38,217 bases of DNA. Origin: Siccirubricoccus phaeus. Its GTDB lineage: Bacteria; Pseudomonadota; Alphaproteobacteria; Acetobacterales; Acetobacteraceae. Below, in pieces: positions 16,379 through 24,576 of this stretch (the first letter of the stretch is position 1; each line of letters starts with the position of its first letter). The stretch spans positions 1 to 38,217 of the forward strand of contig NZ_SRXO01000036.1 in assembly GCF_008360935.1 (NCBI RefSeq). The letters are read 5' to 3'. Below the pieces are notes generated by a model. It saw only the letters and a list, made by a program, of their open reading frames with translations, ran no database searches and was not told the origin of the DNA. The position numbers and the translations under genes were made by a program.

Positions 16379-17557
16379 ATGCTCGCCCATTTCATCGTCG
16401 CGCTGCGCAGCGCCGGCATTCCGGCCAGCCTCACGGAATACCTGACGCTGCTGCGCGGCATGAAGGAGGGCGTGGCCGACTATTCGGTGGATGATTTCTA
16501 CCACCTCTCCCGCGCCACGCTGGTGAAGGATGAGCGCCACCTGGACCGCTTCGACCGCGTCTTCGGCGAGGTGTTCAAGGGGCTGGAGCCGCCGGAAGGC
16601 GACCCCGCCCGCACCCTGCCCGAGGAATGGCTGCGCAAGCTGGCGGAGAAGCTGCTGACCGAGGAGGAGAAGGCCGCCATCGAGGCCGCCGGCGGGTTCG
16701 ATGCGCTGATGGAGAAGCTGAAGCAGCGCCTGGCGGAGCAGAAGGGCCGCCACCAGGGCGGCAGCAAATGGATCGGCACCGCCGGCACCTCTCCCTTCGG
16801 CGCGCATGGCTACAACCCGGAAGGCGTGCGCATCGGCCAGGACGGATCGCGCCACCGCCGCGCCGTGAAGGTGTGGGACAAGCGGGAGTTCAAGGATCTC
16901 GACGACGATGTCGAGATCGGCACCCGCAACATCAAGCTGGCGCTGCGCCGGCTACGCCGATTCGCCCGCCAGGGGGCGGCGACGGAGCTCGATTTGCCGG
17001 ACACCATCCGCGCCACCGCCAACAATGCCGGCACGCTGGATTTGAAGCTGGTGCCGGAGCGGCACAATACGGTGAAGGTGCTGCTCTTCCTCGATATCGG
17101 CGGCTCCATGGACGACCATGTGCGCATCTGCGCCGAGCTGTTCTCCGCCTGCCGCGCCGAGTTCAAGCATCTGGAGCATTTCTACTTCCACAACTGCCCC
17201 TATGAGCGGCTGTGGACCAGCAACCGGCGGCGGCGGGAGAGCGAAATCTCCACCTGGGAGGTGCTCAGGAAATACGGGCCGGACTACAAGGCCATCATCG
17301 TCGGCGATGCGGCGATGAGCCCCTATGAGGTGGTCCAGCCCGGCGGCTCGGTGGAGCATTGGAACGAGGAGACGGGGCAGGTCTGGCTCACCCGCATCAT
17401 CGGCCATTTCCGCCGCTCCGCCTGGCTGAACCCGATGCCCGAGCCGGCCTGGGGCCGCTACCACTCCGCCGTGATCCTGCGCCAGATCATGGAGAACCGG
17501 ATGTTCCCGCTGACGCTTGGCGGCCTGGACGCGATGACGCGGGAACTCAGCCGATAG
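16379..17557 (+). CDS. CoxE-like von Willebrand factor A domain protein (copy 2)
   Basis: A 392-residue soluble protein. The N-terminal 130 residues are helical; the middle has IGTAGTSPFGAHGYNPEGVRI, a conserved block of this subgroup; the VWA domain begins at NTVKVLLFLDIGGSMDDHV. The MIDAS motif is DIGGS (Asp239-Ser243), that is DxGxS in place of DxSxS, so one metal-coordinating Ser is replaced by Gly. The later acidic element is IIVGDAAMSPYE. The replacement seems to be a feature of this VWA branch, but I could not check it here. It pairs with the MoxR gene just upstream. The start ATG is fixed by the short 6-bp gap and similarity from the first residue (MLAHFIVALRSAGIP). The gene is followed by a copy of the A-B repeat. 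Confidence 0.87.
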   Translation: MLAHFIVALRSAGIPASLTEYLTLLRGMKEGVADYSVDDFYHLSRATLVKDERHLDRFDRVFGEVFKGLEPPEGDPARTLPEEWLRKLAEKLLTEEEKAAIEAAGGFDALMEKLKQRLAEQKGRHQGGSKWIGTAGTSPFGAHGYNPEGVRIGQDGSRHRRAVKVWDKREFKDLDDDVEIGTRNIKLALRRLRRFARQGAATELDLPDTIRATANNAGTLDLKLVPERHNTVKVLLFLDIGGSMDDHVRICAELFSACRAEFKHLEHFYFHNCPYERLWTSNRRRRESEISTWEVLRKYGPDYKAIIVGDAAMSPYEVVQPGGSVEHWNEETGQVWLTRIIGHFRRSAWLNPMPEPAWGRYHSAVILRQIMENRMFPLTLGGLDAMTRELSR

Positions 17558-17605
17558 ACCCGCATCGTCCTGACCGCGTCAGGCGATCCGGTCCCTCCCG
17601 GCCCG

Positions 17606-17740
17606 CTAGAGCGTGATCGGTTGAGGTCGAATCGACCGAAACCGTGAATCACGCGACCGAACAATGAGCTAGAGCAGATCGCCGGAGGGCGGCATCGCCC
17701 GGAGGCGTGAATCTGCTCTACAATCCATAAGCTAGAGCGG
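17606..17740. repeat. Copy of repeat modules A and B
   Basis: Matches 1229-1363 over 135 bases with two substitutions (GACC for GATC in module A, AATCC for AACCC in module B). Module C is absent: after the CTAGAGCGG junction the sequence diverges into GGCGGGTGAG. It lies between the convergent CoxE-like and cytochrome c genes, so it could act as a bidirectional stop for transcription. Confidence 0.85.
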
Positions 17741-17786
17741 GGCGGGTGAGCGCAGCTCAACCGATCCCGAGCGGCTTATCTCCGAT

Positions 17787-17813
17787 CTGACGGATCACGA
17801 CGCAATCCGTCAG
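17787..17813. terminator. 9-bp perfect hairpin between convergent genes
   Basis: CTGACGGAT and ATCCGTCAG form a perfect 9-bp stem with a nine-base loop, followed on the plus strand by TTTGG. It sits 43 bp downstream of the cytochrome c stop and beyond the A-B repeat. The region is less GC-rich than its surroundings, so it may be a remnant of something inserted. A bidirectional terminator is the simplest reading. Confidence 0.4.
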
Positions 17814-17855
17814 TTTGGAGGCTACTCCTCGCCGCACCGGCGGCGCCATGGGGCG

Positions 17856-18395
17856 TCAGGGCAGCGGCGCCGGGTTGGCCGCCAGGGAACGCAGATAGGC
17901 GATGACGTCAGCGCGCTGCTGCGTGTTGCTGATGCCGGCGAAGGCCATGCGCGTGCCCGGGGCATAGGCGCTCGGCCGGTGCAGCCAGGCATTCAGCTCC
18001 TCGTAATTCCAGGGGCCCTGCTTGCCCTTGATGGCGGCGGAGTAGTTGAAGCCCTCGGCATGCCCATGCGGCGCGCCGACAATGCCGTAGAGGTTCGGCC
18101 CCACGCCGCTCCGCCCACCCTGGTTGAAGGTGTGGCAGGAGCCGCATTGCCGCTGGGCGATGGTCTGGCCGTTCTGCACATTGGCCGCCGCCAGCAGCGG
18201 GGAGATCGGCTCCAGCGCCGGCGCCGCGGCCGGGGTGGCCGCGGGCGCGCCGCCGGTGACGTCGCCGATCTGGATGGCGCTTTCATGCGGCCTTTCGCCA
18301 TGCACCAGCAATTTGCCAAGCTGGCCGGCCAGCATGAAGGTAATTCCAGCCGTGAGGATCGCGGCAAAGGCCTTGTTCAGCTCGAGAGAACCCAT
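17856..18395 (-). CDS. Membrane-anchored class I cytochrome c (CycM-like)
   Basis: A 179-residue protein with an uncleaved N-terminal membrane anchor (about residues 8-30), an Ala/Pro-rich linker (about 50-70), and a cytochrome c domain with one haem site CGSCH (Cys84, Cys87, His88). GVGPNLYGIVG and the methionine in GTRMAFAG (axial ligand) follow, and the protein ends in the typical helix ADVIAYLRSLA. This is the layout of the membrane-bound cytochrome c of alphaproteobacteria (CycM/c552 type), which carries electrons from the bc1 complex to terminal oxidases at the periplasmic face. ATG 18395 is the only sensible start. It is transcribed alone, convergent with the CoxE-like gene, and 87 bp from the M20 peptidase stop upstream. 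Confidence 0.9.
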   Translation of the reverse strand: MGSLELNKAFAAILTAGITFMLAGQLGKLLVHGERPHESAIQIGDVTGGAPAATPAAAPALEPISPLLAAANVQNGQTIAQRQCGSCHTFNQGGRSGVGPNLYGIVGAPHGHAEGFNYSAAIKGKQGPWNYEELNAWLHRPSAYAPGTRMAFAGISNTQQRADVIAYLRSLAANPAPLP

Positions 18396-18481
18396 CGGCG
18401 GTGACGACCTCGGCTAGGCGTGGGCGATGACGGGCTCCGGTATAGCCCAAGCCGGAAAACCCGCAACCCGGGGTGCCCCCG

Positions 18482-19657
18482 TCAGGGCGCGCCGGCCGCC
18501 ATCAGACCGGCCAGGATGGCCCCGCGCGCCGGGATGGAACTCACCTCCACCCATTCCCGCCGGCTGCAGATCTCATGCCCGACCGGGCCCAGCCCATCCA
18601 GAGTCGGCACCCCCAGCCGGGCGGCGAAGCTGCCGTCGGAACCGCCGCGGGAGACCAGCGGGAAGATCGGCGCCCCCAGCGCGGCGGCGAAGCCCGCCGC
18701 CCGGTCATAGAGCCTCTGGCCGCCGGGCAGGGTAGGAAAGGCCGGGCGGGTGAAGCCGCCGGAAACCTCCACCACCACCCGCGGATCGGCCGGCGGCCGG
18801 GTGGCGATGGCCCGCACCGCCGCCAGCAGCGACTCGGCCGTCGCATCGTCCGGGGCGCGGAGATCGACATGCAGCTCCGCCTCCCCCGGCACCACCTGGC
18901 GGGCGGCGCCGGCGCGGAGGATGCCGCAGGTGGCGTAGCTGCCGGCCGCGAAATCGGCGAGCGCCTCGATCTCGGCCACCATGGGCGCCAGGGCGGCCAG
19001 CGCGCTTGCCCCGGCCTCCCGCGCCGCGCCGCAATGGGCGGTGACGCCGCTGGCACGGATGTAGAAGGCGCCCACCGCGCCGCGGCCGATCACCGTGCCG
19101 CCGCCCGGCCGGGCCGGTTCCAGGGTCAGGCAGTAATCCTGGCCGCGCGCCTCCGCCTCGATCCAGGCGCGGGATTGCGGGCTGCCGATCTCCTCATCCG
19201 GGACGATGAGGAAGGTGGCCGACACCTGAGGCAGCAGGCGCAGCGCCTCGATCGCCATCAGCACGTTCAGCTTCATGTCGCCGATGCCGGGGCCGGTGAC
19301 GGCATCGCCCCCCCGCCGGCAGGGCCAGGCGGCGGCGGTGCCGGCGGGCCAGACGGTATCGGCATGGCCCAGCACCAGCAGCCTCGGGCCGCTGCCGCCG
19401 CGGCGGGCGGTGAGCTGGTCGCCGCGGCCGGGCAGTGGGCGGCGCTCCACGGTGAAGCCGGCCTGCTGCAGCAGGGTGGCGAAGCGGTCCTGCACCGCAT
19501 TCACCCCGGCCGCGTCATAGCTGCCGCTGTCGATCGAGACCACCCGCTCCGCCGCCGCCAGAAGCTGCGGCAGGGCGGCCTCGAAGGCGGCGGCGAGGCT
19601 GCGATATCGGGCATCGGGGCTTCCTTCCGGGGCACCGCCGGGCGAGCATGGCGGCAT
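18482..19657 (-). CDS. M20-family metallopeptidase (ArgE/DapE/CPG2 type)
   Basis: A 391-residue dizinc hydrolase. Metal and catalytic positions are visible: GHADTV (His98, catalytic Asp100), GPGIGDMKLN (bridging Asp127), PDEEIGS (catalytic Glu155 and metal Glu156), and the dimerisation domain containing VTAHCGAARE and LHVDLRAPD. The best fit is the carboxypeptidase G2-like group, acting on N-acyl amino acids or C-terminal Glu of peptides or folates; the substrate is not determined. Start ATG 19657 is preceded by AGGGAGAAGG. That start overlaps the ATG of the divergent DUF1028 gene (CATG at 19655-19658), so each gene's ribosome site lies inside the other's coding sequence. DUF1028 proteins often neighbour such peptidases or aminotransferases, which supports a shared process. 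Confidence 0.85.
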   Translation of the reverse strand: MPPCSPGGAPEGSPDARYRSLAAAFEAALPQLLAAAERVVSIDSGSYDAAGVNAVQDRFATLLQQAGFTVERRPLPGRGDQLTARRGGSGPRLLVLGHADTVWPAGTAAAWPCRRGGDAVTGPGIGDMKLNVLMAIEALRLLPQVSATFLIVPDEEIGSPQSRAWIEAEARGQDYCLTLEPARPGGGTVIGRGAVGAFYIRASGVTAHCGAAREAGASALAALAPMVAEIEALADFAAGSYATCGILRAGAARQVVPGEAELHVDLRAPDDATAESLLAAVRAIATRPPADPRVVVEVSGGFTRPAFPTLPGGQRLYDRAAGFAAALGAPIFPLVSRGGSDGSFAARLGVPTLDGLGPVGHEICSRREWVEVSSIPARGAILAGLMAAGAP

Positions 19658-20312
19658 GACCTTCTCCCTTATCGCGCGCTGCCCGCGCACCGGCCAGATC
19701 GGCGCCGCCGTCACCACCTCCTCCATCGCCGTCGGCAGCCGCTGCGCCTTCGCGGCAGCGGGGGTGGGGGCGGTGCTGACGCAGCACCGCACCGATCCGC
19801 GGCTCGGGCCAAGGGGGCTCGATCTGCTGCGCAGCGGCTGCACGGCGGCGGAGACGGTGGCGGCGCTGGCCGCCTCCACCCCGCATGCCGGGTGGCGGCA
19901 ATTGGCGGCGCTGGACGCGGCAGGGGGGACGGCGTTTTTCCACGGGGCGAAGGTGAAGCCGGAGCGCAACGCGGCGGAGGGGCCAGGGGTGGTCGCCATC
20001 GGCAACATCCTGTCCAGCGACCAGGTACCGGCGGCGATGGTGGCGGGCTTCCTGGCGGCGGCGGCGCACCCCCTGGCGGAGCGGCTGCTGCTGGCGCTGG
20101 AAGCCGGCGAGGCGGCCGGGGGCGAGCATGGCGAGGTGACCTCCGCCGCGCTGCTGGTGATGGGACGGGAGAGCTTCCCCTATGTCGATCTGCGGGTGGA
20201 CAAGGCGGCGCAACCCCTGGCCGCGCTGCGGGGGCTGTGGACGGAATACGCGCCGCTGGCGGAGGGCTTCGTCAGCCGTGCAGTGGCGCCGGATGGGGCG
20301 CCGGTGATCTGA
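19656..20312 (+). CDS. DUF1028 family protein
   Basis: A 218-residue protein of the DUF1028 family, beginning MTFSLIARCPRTGQIGAAVTTSSIAVGSR, which matches the family start at the first residue. GAVLTQHRTDPRLGPRGLDLL and the later GNILSSDQV and AGEAAGGEHGEVTSAALLV are further family blocks. The function is not established; the N-terminal TFS resembles an Ntn-hydrolase-like arrangement, which I mention only as a possibility. There is no strong ribosome site (GGGCGAG near 19640 is weak). It is head to head with the M20 peptidase, with the two start codons overlapping by two bases. It is followed by a double stem-loop. Confidence 0.82.
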   Translation: MTFSLIARCPRTGQIGAAVTTSSIAVGSRCAFAAAGVGAVLTQHRTDPRLGPRGLDLLRSGCTAAETVAALAASTPHAGWRQLAALDAAGGTAFFHGAKVKPERNAAEGPGVVAIGNILSSDQVPAAMVAGFLAAAAHPLAERLLLALEAGEAAGGEHGEVTSAALLVMGRESFPYVDLRVDKAAQPLAALRGLWTEYAPLAEGFVSRAVAPDGAPVI

Positions 20313-20335
20313 CGGGCCTGAAACAAAGGGGAAGA

Positions 20336-20384
20336 TCGGGGGCGCTGCCCCCGAACCCCCGCCGGGGAGGGTACCCCTCCCCGG
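20336..20384 (-). terminator. Double stem-loop repeat, inverted copy of the 4158 element
   Basis: Stem TCGGGGGC/GCCCCCGA with a GCT loop (20336-20354) and stem CCGGGGAGGG/CCCTCCCCGG with a TAC loop (20362-20384). Read on the minus strand, the last stem is followed by TCTTCCCCTTTGTTTC, so it should terminate thiD transcripts; on plus it can also block read-through from the DUF1028 gene. The loops differ from those at 4158 while the stems are kept. Confidence 0.6.
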
Positions 20385-20425
20385 ACCCCGGTGTGAATCT
20401 TGGACCCGACGGTTGAAGCCCCCTC

Positions 20426-21232
20426 TCACACCCGGCTGGGATCCACCGTCACCCCATGCCCCAGCGGCCCGTGCCCCTTGCCGAAGCCCGGCGCCGCCAG
20501 GATGGCCGCCCGCACATAGCGCCGGGCCCGCGCCACCGCCGCCCCCAGCGGCATCCCCTGCGCCAGCCCGGCGGCGATGGCGCTGGCCAGGGTGCAGCCC
20601 GTGCCATGCGTATGCCGGGTCCCGATCCGCCGGTCCTCGAAGCGCATCAGCCCGGCCGGCGCCGCCAGGATGTCCAGCACGTCGTCCCCCGGCAGATGCC
20701 CGCCCTTCAGCAGCACCGCCCGCAGGCCAAGGCCCAGCAGCGCCTCCGCCGCCGCCGGCATGGATGCCGCATCGGGGATGGGGCGGCCGAGCAGCACCTC
20801 CGCCTCCGGCAGGTTCGGGGTGACGATGGTGGCCAGCGGCAGCAGCCGGCGCTTCAGCGTCTCCACCGAGTCCGGCTGCAGCAGGGGATGGCCGCCCTTC
20901 GCCACCATCACCGGGTCCGCCACCAGCGTCACGCCCGGGGCCTCGGCCTCGATGGTGGCGGCGACGGTCTCGATGGTCGGCACGTCGTGCAGCATGCCGG
21001 TCTTCAGCGCATCGGCGCCGATATCGCGCAGCACCAGCTCCATCTGCTGGCGGATGAACTCGACGGGCACGGGGTGGACGCCGAAGACGCCCTCGGTGTT
21101 CTGCGCCGTCAGCGCCGTGATGGCCGTCGCGGCATAGCCGCCGAGCGCCGTCACCGCCTTGATGTCGGCCTGGATGCCGGCGCCGCCGCCGGAATCGGAA
21201 CCGGCGATGATCAGGACTCGGCCTTGGGTCAT
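20426..21232 (-). CDS. thiD: Hydroxymethylpyrimidine/phosphomethylpyrimidine kinase
   Basis: A 268-residue ribokinase-fold kinase that phosphorylates HMP and HMP-phosphate to HMP-diphosphate for thiamine synthesis in the cytoplasm. Diagnostic motifs are GSDSGGGAGIQADIK (11-25), the VADPVMVAKGG block, TPNLPEAEVLLGR, LLKGGHLPGDDVLD, and the anion-hole plus catalytic Cys segment RHTHGTGCTLASA. Start ATG 21232 begins four residues before the first strand, as in the family; an in-frame open stretch upstream has no similarity. It is the last gene of the minus-strand run, 284 bp after glmM. I looked for a TPP riboswitch in that gap and did not find the conserved CTGAGA-type core. Confidence 0.93.
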   Translation of the reverse strand: MTQGRVLIIAGSDSGGGAGIQADIKAVTALGGYAATAITALTAQNTEGVFGVHPVPVEFIRQQMELVLRDIGADALKTGMLHDVPTIETVAATIEAEAPGVTLVADPVMVAKGGHPLLQPDSVETLKRRLLPLATIVTPNLPEAEVLLGRPIPDAASMPAAAEALLGLGLRAVLLKGGHLPGDDVLDILAAPAGLMRFEDRRIGTRHTHGTGCTLASAIAAGLAQGMPLGAAVARARRYVRAAILAAPGFGKGHGPLGHGVTVDPSRV

Positions 21233-21444
21233 GCGGTGGGTCCGGATTGGGGTCTGGGGTTGGGGCCGGGTCGCCCCCCACGCAACCTGGGCCGCCGCCG
21301 GGAGGGAGGCAACCACCCCCCGGCAGGGAACACCCTGCGGGGGGGGCGCCCGTCACCTCCCGCGGGGCACGCCGCCATCGGGAAGGAATCGCCCTGCCCT
21401 GCCCCACCCTTGGCCCTCGCCCGCCAGCGGGGAGGGAAAGCGCC

Positions 21445-21496
21445 CTGGAGCGGGATCGGTTGAGACCGGGTCGACCGAAACCGTGAGCTGAAGCGG
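21445..21496. repeat. Degenerate copy of repeat module A
   Basis: The sequence from CTGGAGCGGGATCGG to GAAGCGG follows module A with several substitutions; GGTCGACC and AAACCG are kept, and the CTAGAGC ends have decayed. It lies 20 bp downstream of the glmM stop. The rest of the glmM-thiD gap holds GC-rich palindromes (21290-21370). Confidence 0.55.
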
Positions 21497-21516
21497 ACGG
21501 GTGAGCGGAGCCCGCC

Positions 21517-22893
21517 TTAGCTGCGGAGGGCGGCGCGGGCGCGGATGGTCTCGGCCAGGCAGGTCACGGTGTCCTGCACCAGCGTCTCCTCCTCCGCCTC
21601 CGCCATCACCCGGATCACCGGCTCCGTCCCGCTGGCGCGGATCAGCACGCGGCCGCGCTCGCCGAGCCGCGCCTCCTCCGCCGCGATCGCCGCCTGCACC
21701 GCTGGATCCGCCAGCGGCGAGGCGCCGGCGAAGCGGACATTGACCAGGCGCTGCGGCAGCGGCTCGAAGCGGCGGCAGACCTGGCTGGCGGGGCGGCCTT
21801 CCTCGACGATCACCGCCAGCACCTGCAGCGCGCCGATCAGCCCGTCCCCGGTGGTGCCGAAATCCGTCATGATGAGGTGGCCGGACTGCTCGCCGCCCAA
21901 ATTGCAGCCCGCCTCCCGCATCCGCTCCCCCACATAGCGGTCGCCGACGGCGGTGCGCAGCAAGGCGAGGCCGCGGGATTTCAGCCGCCGCTCCAGCCCC
22001 ATATTGGACATGACGGTGGCCACCACCGCCTCCCCGCGCAGCCTTCCCTGGCCATGCCAGCTCTCGGCGATCAGGGCGAGGATCTGGTCGCCATCGATGG
22101 TGCTGCCCGTCTCATCCACCAGCACCACGCGGTCCGCATCGCCGTCCAGCGCGATGCCGAGATCGGCGCGGCGTTCCTGCACCAGCTCCGCCAGCCGCCC
22201 CGGGGCGGTGGAGCCGACGCCGCGATTGATGTTGAAGCCGTCCGGCGCATCGCCGATGGCGACGACCTCCGCCCCCAGCTCCCACAGCACGGTCGGCGCC
22301 ACCTTGTAGGCGGCGCCATGGGCGCAATCGATGACGACGCGCAGCCCCTCCAGCGTCAGGTTGCGGGGGAAGCTCTGCTTCACCGCCTCGATGTAGCGGC
22401 CGGGCGCATCCTCCATCCGGCTGGCCCGGCCGAGGCGGGCGGGGGCGACCAGCCCGGCGGTGAGGTCGCCTGCCATCAGCGTCTCGATCTCCGCCTCCTG
22501 CGCATCCGAAAGCTTCAGCCCGTCCGGACCGAACAGCTTGATGCCGTTGTCCTCGAAGAGGTTGTGGCTGGCGCTGATCATCACGCCGAGATCGGCGCGC
22601 AGGCTGCGGGTGAGCAGCGCGATGGCCGGCGTCGGCAGCGGCCCGACCAGCACCACATCCATGCCGGTGCCGATGAAGCCCGCGGTCAGCGCCGGTTCCA
22701 GCATGTAGCCGGAAAGCCGCGTATCCTTGCCGATGACAACGCGGTGGCGGTAGCTGCCGCGGTTGAAGACGCGGCCGGCAGCCTGGCCAAGGCGCAGCGC
22801 CGTCGCCGCATCCATCGGCGCCTTGTTGGCGGTGCCGCGGATGCCATCCGTGCCGAAGAGGCGGCGGGCGGGGGTGGACATGGGTGCGTTCAT
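21517..22893 (-). CDS. glmM: Phosphoglucosamine mutase
   Basis: A 458-residue alpha-D-phosphohexomutase that converts glucosamine-6-phosphate to glucosamine-1-phosphate for UDP-GlcNAc, feeding peptidoglycan and LPS. The N-terminal [10 protein letters not shown], the phosphoserine loop ISASHN (Ser109), the metal loop DGDADR, the sugar-recognition GGEQSGH, and the C-terminal phosphate loop [12 protein letters not shown] are all present. Start ATG 22893 or ATG 22881 ([10 protein letters not shown]); neither has a clear ribosome site, and the upstream one is kept. In many alphaproteobacteria glmM directly follows ftsH and folP; here it is separated from folP by a plus-strand gene and a minisatellite. 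Confidence 0.95.
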   Translation of the reverse strand: MNAPMSTPARRLFGTDGIRGTANKAPMDAATALRLGQAAGRVFNRGSYRHRVVIGKDTRLSGYMLEPALTAGFIGTGMDVVLVGPLPTPAIALLTRSLRADLGVMISASHNLFEDNGIKLFGPDGLKLSDAQEAEIETLMAGDLTAGLVAPARLGRASRMEDAPGRYIEAVKQSFPRNLTLEGLRVVIDCAHGAAYKVAPTVLWELGAEVVAIGDAPDGFNINRGVGSTAPGRLAELVQERRADLGIALDGDADRVVLVDETGSTIDGDQILALIAESWHGQGRLRGEAVVATVMSNMGLERRLKSRGLALLRTAVGDRYVGERMREAGCNLGGEQSGHLIMTDFGTTGDGLIGALQVLAVIVEEGRPASQVCRRFEPLPQRLVNVRFAGASPLADPAVQAAIAAEEARLGERGRVLIRASGTEPVIRVMAEAEEETLVQDTVTCLAETIRARAALRS

Positions 22894-23007
22894 GAACCGG
22901 ATGCCATATGCGACTGCTCGGGCATGGAGTAGCGCCCCGCGGGAAGCGGGTCCAGCCAATCAGCAGCGAGTGCAATCGACCATATCATAACTTCCCGGAC
23001 ACTTTCC

Positions 23008-23036
23008 TTGCTTGATCTTACCGCAGCAGTTCTATA
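23008..23036 (+). promoter_or_regulatory. Candidate sigma-70 type promoter
   Basis: TTGCTT at 23008-23013 and TCTATA at 23031-23036 with a 17-bp spacer, in the most AT-rich stretch of the glmM-phosphatase gap (about 22970-23060). It would serve the plus-strand gene starting at 23107. Recognised by eye only. Confidence 0.35.
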
Positions 23037-23106
23037 GGCACCCAGATACCGCCAGTACGGATTGCCTGACGATGACGAAACCAGGGGTGGACCCGGGGGT
23101 GCAGCC

Positions 23107-24546
23107 ATGAGCGGCCAGGGCCGGCGCCTCATCCTCGTCGAGTTCAACGAGCTCTGCCCCGGGCTGCTCGACCGCTGGATGGCCGAGGGCAGGCTGCCGA
23201 ATTTCCGCCGCTTCCACGACAGTGCCCAGGTGCTGACCGGCACCGCCGATGTGACCGAGCAACAATTCCTGGAGCCCTGGATCCAGTGGTACTCGCTGCA
23301 TACCGGCCTCGGCTATGACCAGCATAAGGTATTCCATCTGACGGACGGGCCGCGCGCCGGCTTCACCGACATCTGGCACGCCCTGCTGGCCGCCGGGCAC
23401 AGCGTCGGCAATTTCGCCGGCATGAATGCCGGCGCCTTCGCCGCCCCGGGCAGCTTCTACCTGCCCGACCCCTGGTGCAGCACGGAACCGCCCTACCCGG
23501 CGGAGCTGGCCACCTACCAGCGCATCGTCGTCACCAAGGTGCAGGAGAACAGCAACGCCACGGCCAGCGTCGGCGGCACGGATTACGCCCGCTTCCTCTC
23601 CTTCCTGGCGATGAACGGGCTGCGCGGCGGCACGCTGATGGCGATCGGCCGGCAATTGCTGGCGGAGCTGAGCAACCGCCAGGCGGGCTGGAAGCGGGCG
23701 GCGCTGCTGGACAAATTGCAGCTCGACCTGTTCCTGCGCTTCTGGAAGCGCGACCGGCCGGATTTCGCCTCCTTCTTCCTCAACAGCACGGCGCATTTCC
23801 AGCACGCCTATTTCCACCTGCTGGAGCCGGGGCAATTCGCCCTGCCGGCGGAGGATTTCGCGGATAGCGAGCATCGCGACGCCATCCTCTACGGCTACCA
23901 GCAGATGGATTCCGTGCTGGCCGACCTGCTGGCGCTGGAGCGGGACGGGGCGATGCTGGTGCTCTCCACCGCGCTCAGCCAGCAGCCCAACCCCGGGGCC
24001 GGGCGGCGCTACTACCGGCCGAGCGATGCCGAGGCGCTGCTGGCCCGCATGGGCGTGCAGCCGGAGCTGCTGCTGCCGGTGATGGCGCACCAGTATTCCG
24101 CCACCTTCCCCGATGCCGCGGCCACCGAGGCCGCCCGTACCAGGCTGGCGGCGGCGCATCTGGAAGGCCGGCCGCTCTTCACCTTCGACCCGGCGCCGGA
24201 GAACACGCTGTTCTTCGGCTGCGGCATCGGCGTGGATTTGCCGCCGGACGCGCAGCTTTCCCTGGCGCGGGACAGCAACGCGACGCTGCCCTTCTTCGAA
24301 CATTTCTACCGCGTGCCGCATATCAAGGCCGGCATGCACCACCCGGACAGCGTGCTGTGGTTCAAGACCGGCCACCATGCCGTGCATCCGGGGCGCTGCT
24401 CCATCCTCGATATCTTCCCCACGCTGCTCGAGTATTACGGCGTGGCGGCGGCGCCGGCGGATGGGCTGCCGCGCCGTGGCCGCAGCTTCGCCGACCGCAT
24501 CGGCCTCGGCCGCTTCGAGGCCGCGCTGCCGATCGCCGCGGAGTAG
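23107..24546 (+). CDS. Alkaline phosphatase/sulfatase-superfamily protein with missing metal ligands
   Basis: A 479-residue protein with no clear signal peptide. The overall pattern of the alkaline phosphatase superfamily is seen: an N-terminal strand and helix LILVEFNELCPGLLDRWM...GRLPNFRRF, a YSLHTGLGYDQHKVFHL block, TAHFQHAYFHLL, MLVLSTALSQQPNPG, and MHHPDSVLWF then SILDIFPTLLEYYGV. However, the first Asp ligand of the family is Asn (EFNEL), the Asp before the QH motif is Ala, and the usual SDHG metal motif reads STAL. Only some His positions remain. It may be a pseudoenzyme or may use different chemistry. ATG 23107 has GGGGGTG upstream; the in-frame TTG at 23062 is less likely. It is the only plus-strand gene inside the glmM-to-ruvA run, which suggests later insertion. 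Its function is unknown. Confidence 0.75.
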   Translation: MSGQGRRLILVEFNELCPGLLDRWMAEGRLPNFRRFHDSAQVLTGTADVTEQQFLEPWIQWYSLHTGLGYDQHKVFHLTDGPRAGFTDIWHALLAAGHSVGNFAGMNAGAFAAPGSFYLPDPWCSTEPPYPAELATYQRIVVTKVQENSNATASVGGTDYARFLSFLAMNGLRGGTLMAIGRQLLAELSNRQAGWKRAALLDKLQLDLFLRFWKRDRPDFASFFLNSTAHFQHAYFHLLEPGQFALPAEDFADSEHRDAILYGYQQMDSVLADLLALERDGAMLVLSTALSQQPNPGAGRRYYRPSDAEALLARMGVQPELLLPVMAHQYSATFPDAAATEAARTRLAAAHLEGRPLFTFDPAPENTLFFGCGIGVDLPPDAQLSLARDSNATLPFFEHFYRVPHIKAGMHHPDSVLWFKTGHHAVHPGRCSILDIFPTLLEYYGVAAAPADGLPRRGRSFADRIGLGRFEAALPIAAE

Positions 24547-24576
24547 CCAGCGCGGGGTTGCCGCTCCTGGCGCTGG

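Noticed and set aside
18473-20416. A 647-codon plus-strand open frame across the M20 peptidase and DUF1028 genes
   Set aside because: It is out of frame with DUF1028 and antisense to the peptidase, and has only Arg/Gly/Ala-rich composition.
21233-21516. Possible TPP riboswitch upstream of thiD
   Set aside because: No conserved core of the THI element was seen; the region holds GC palindromes and a decayed repeat instead.
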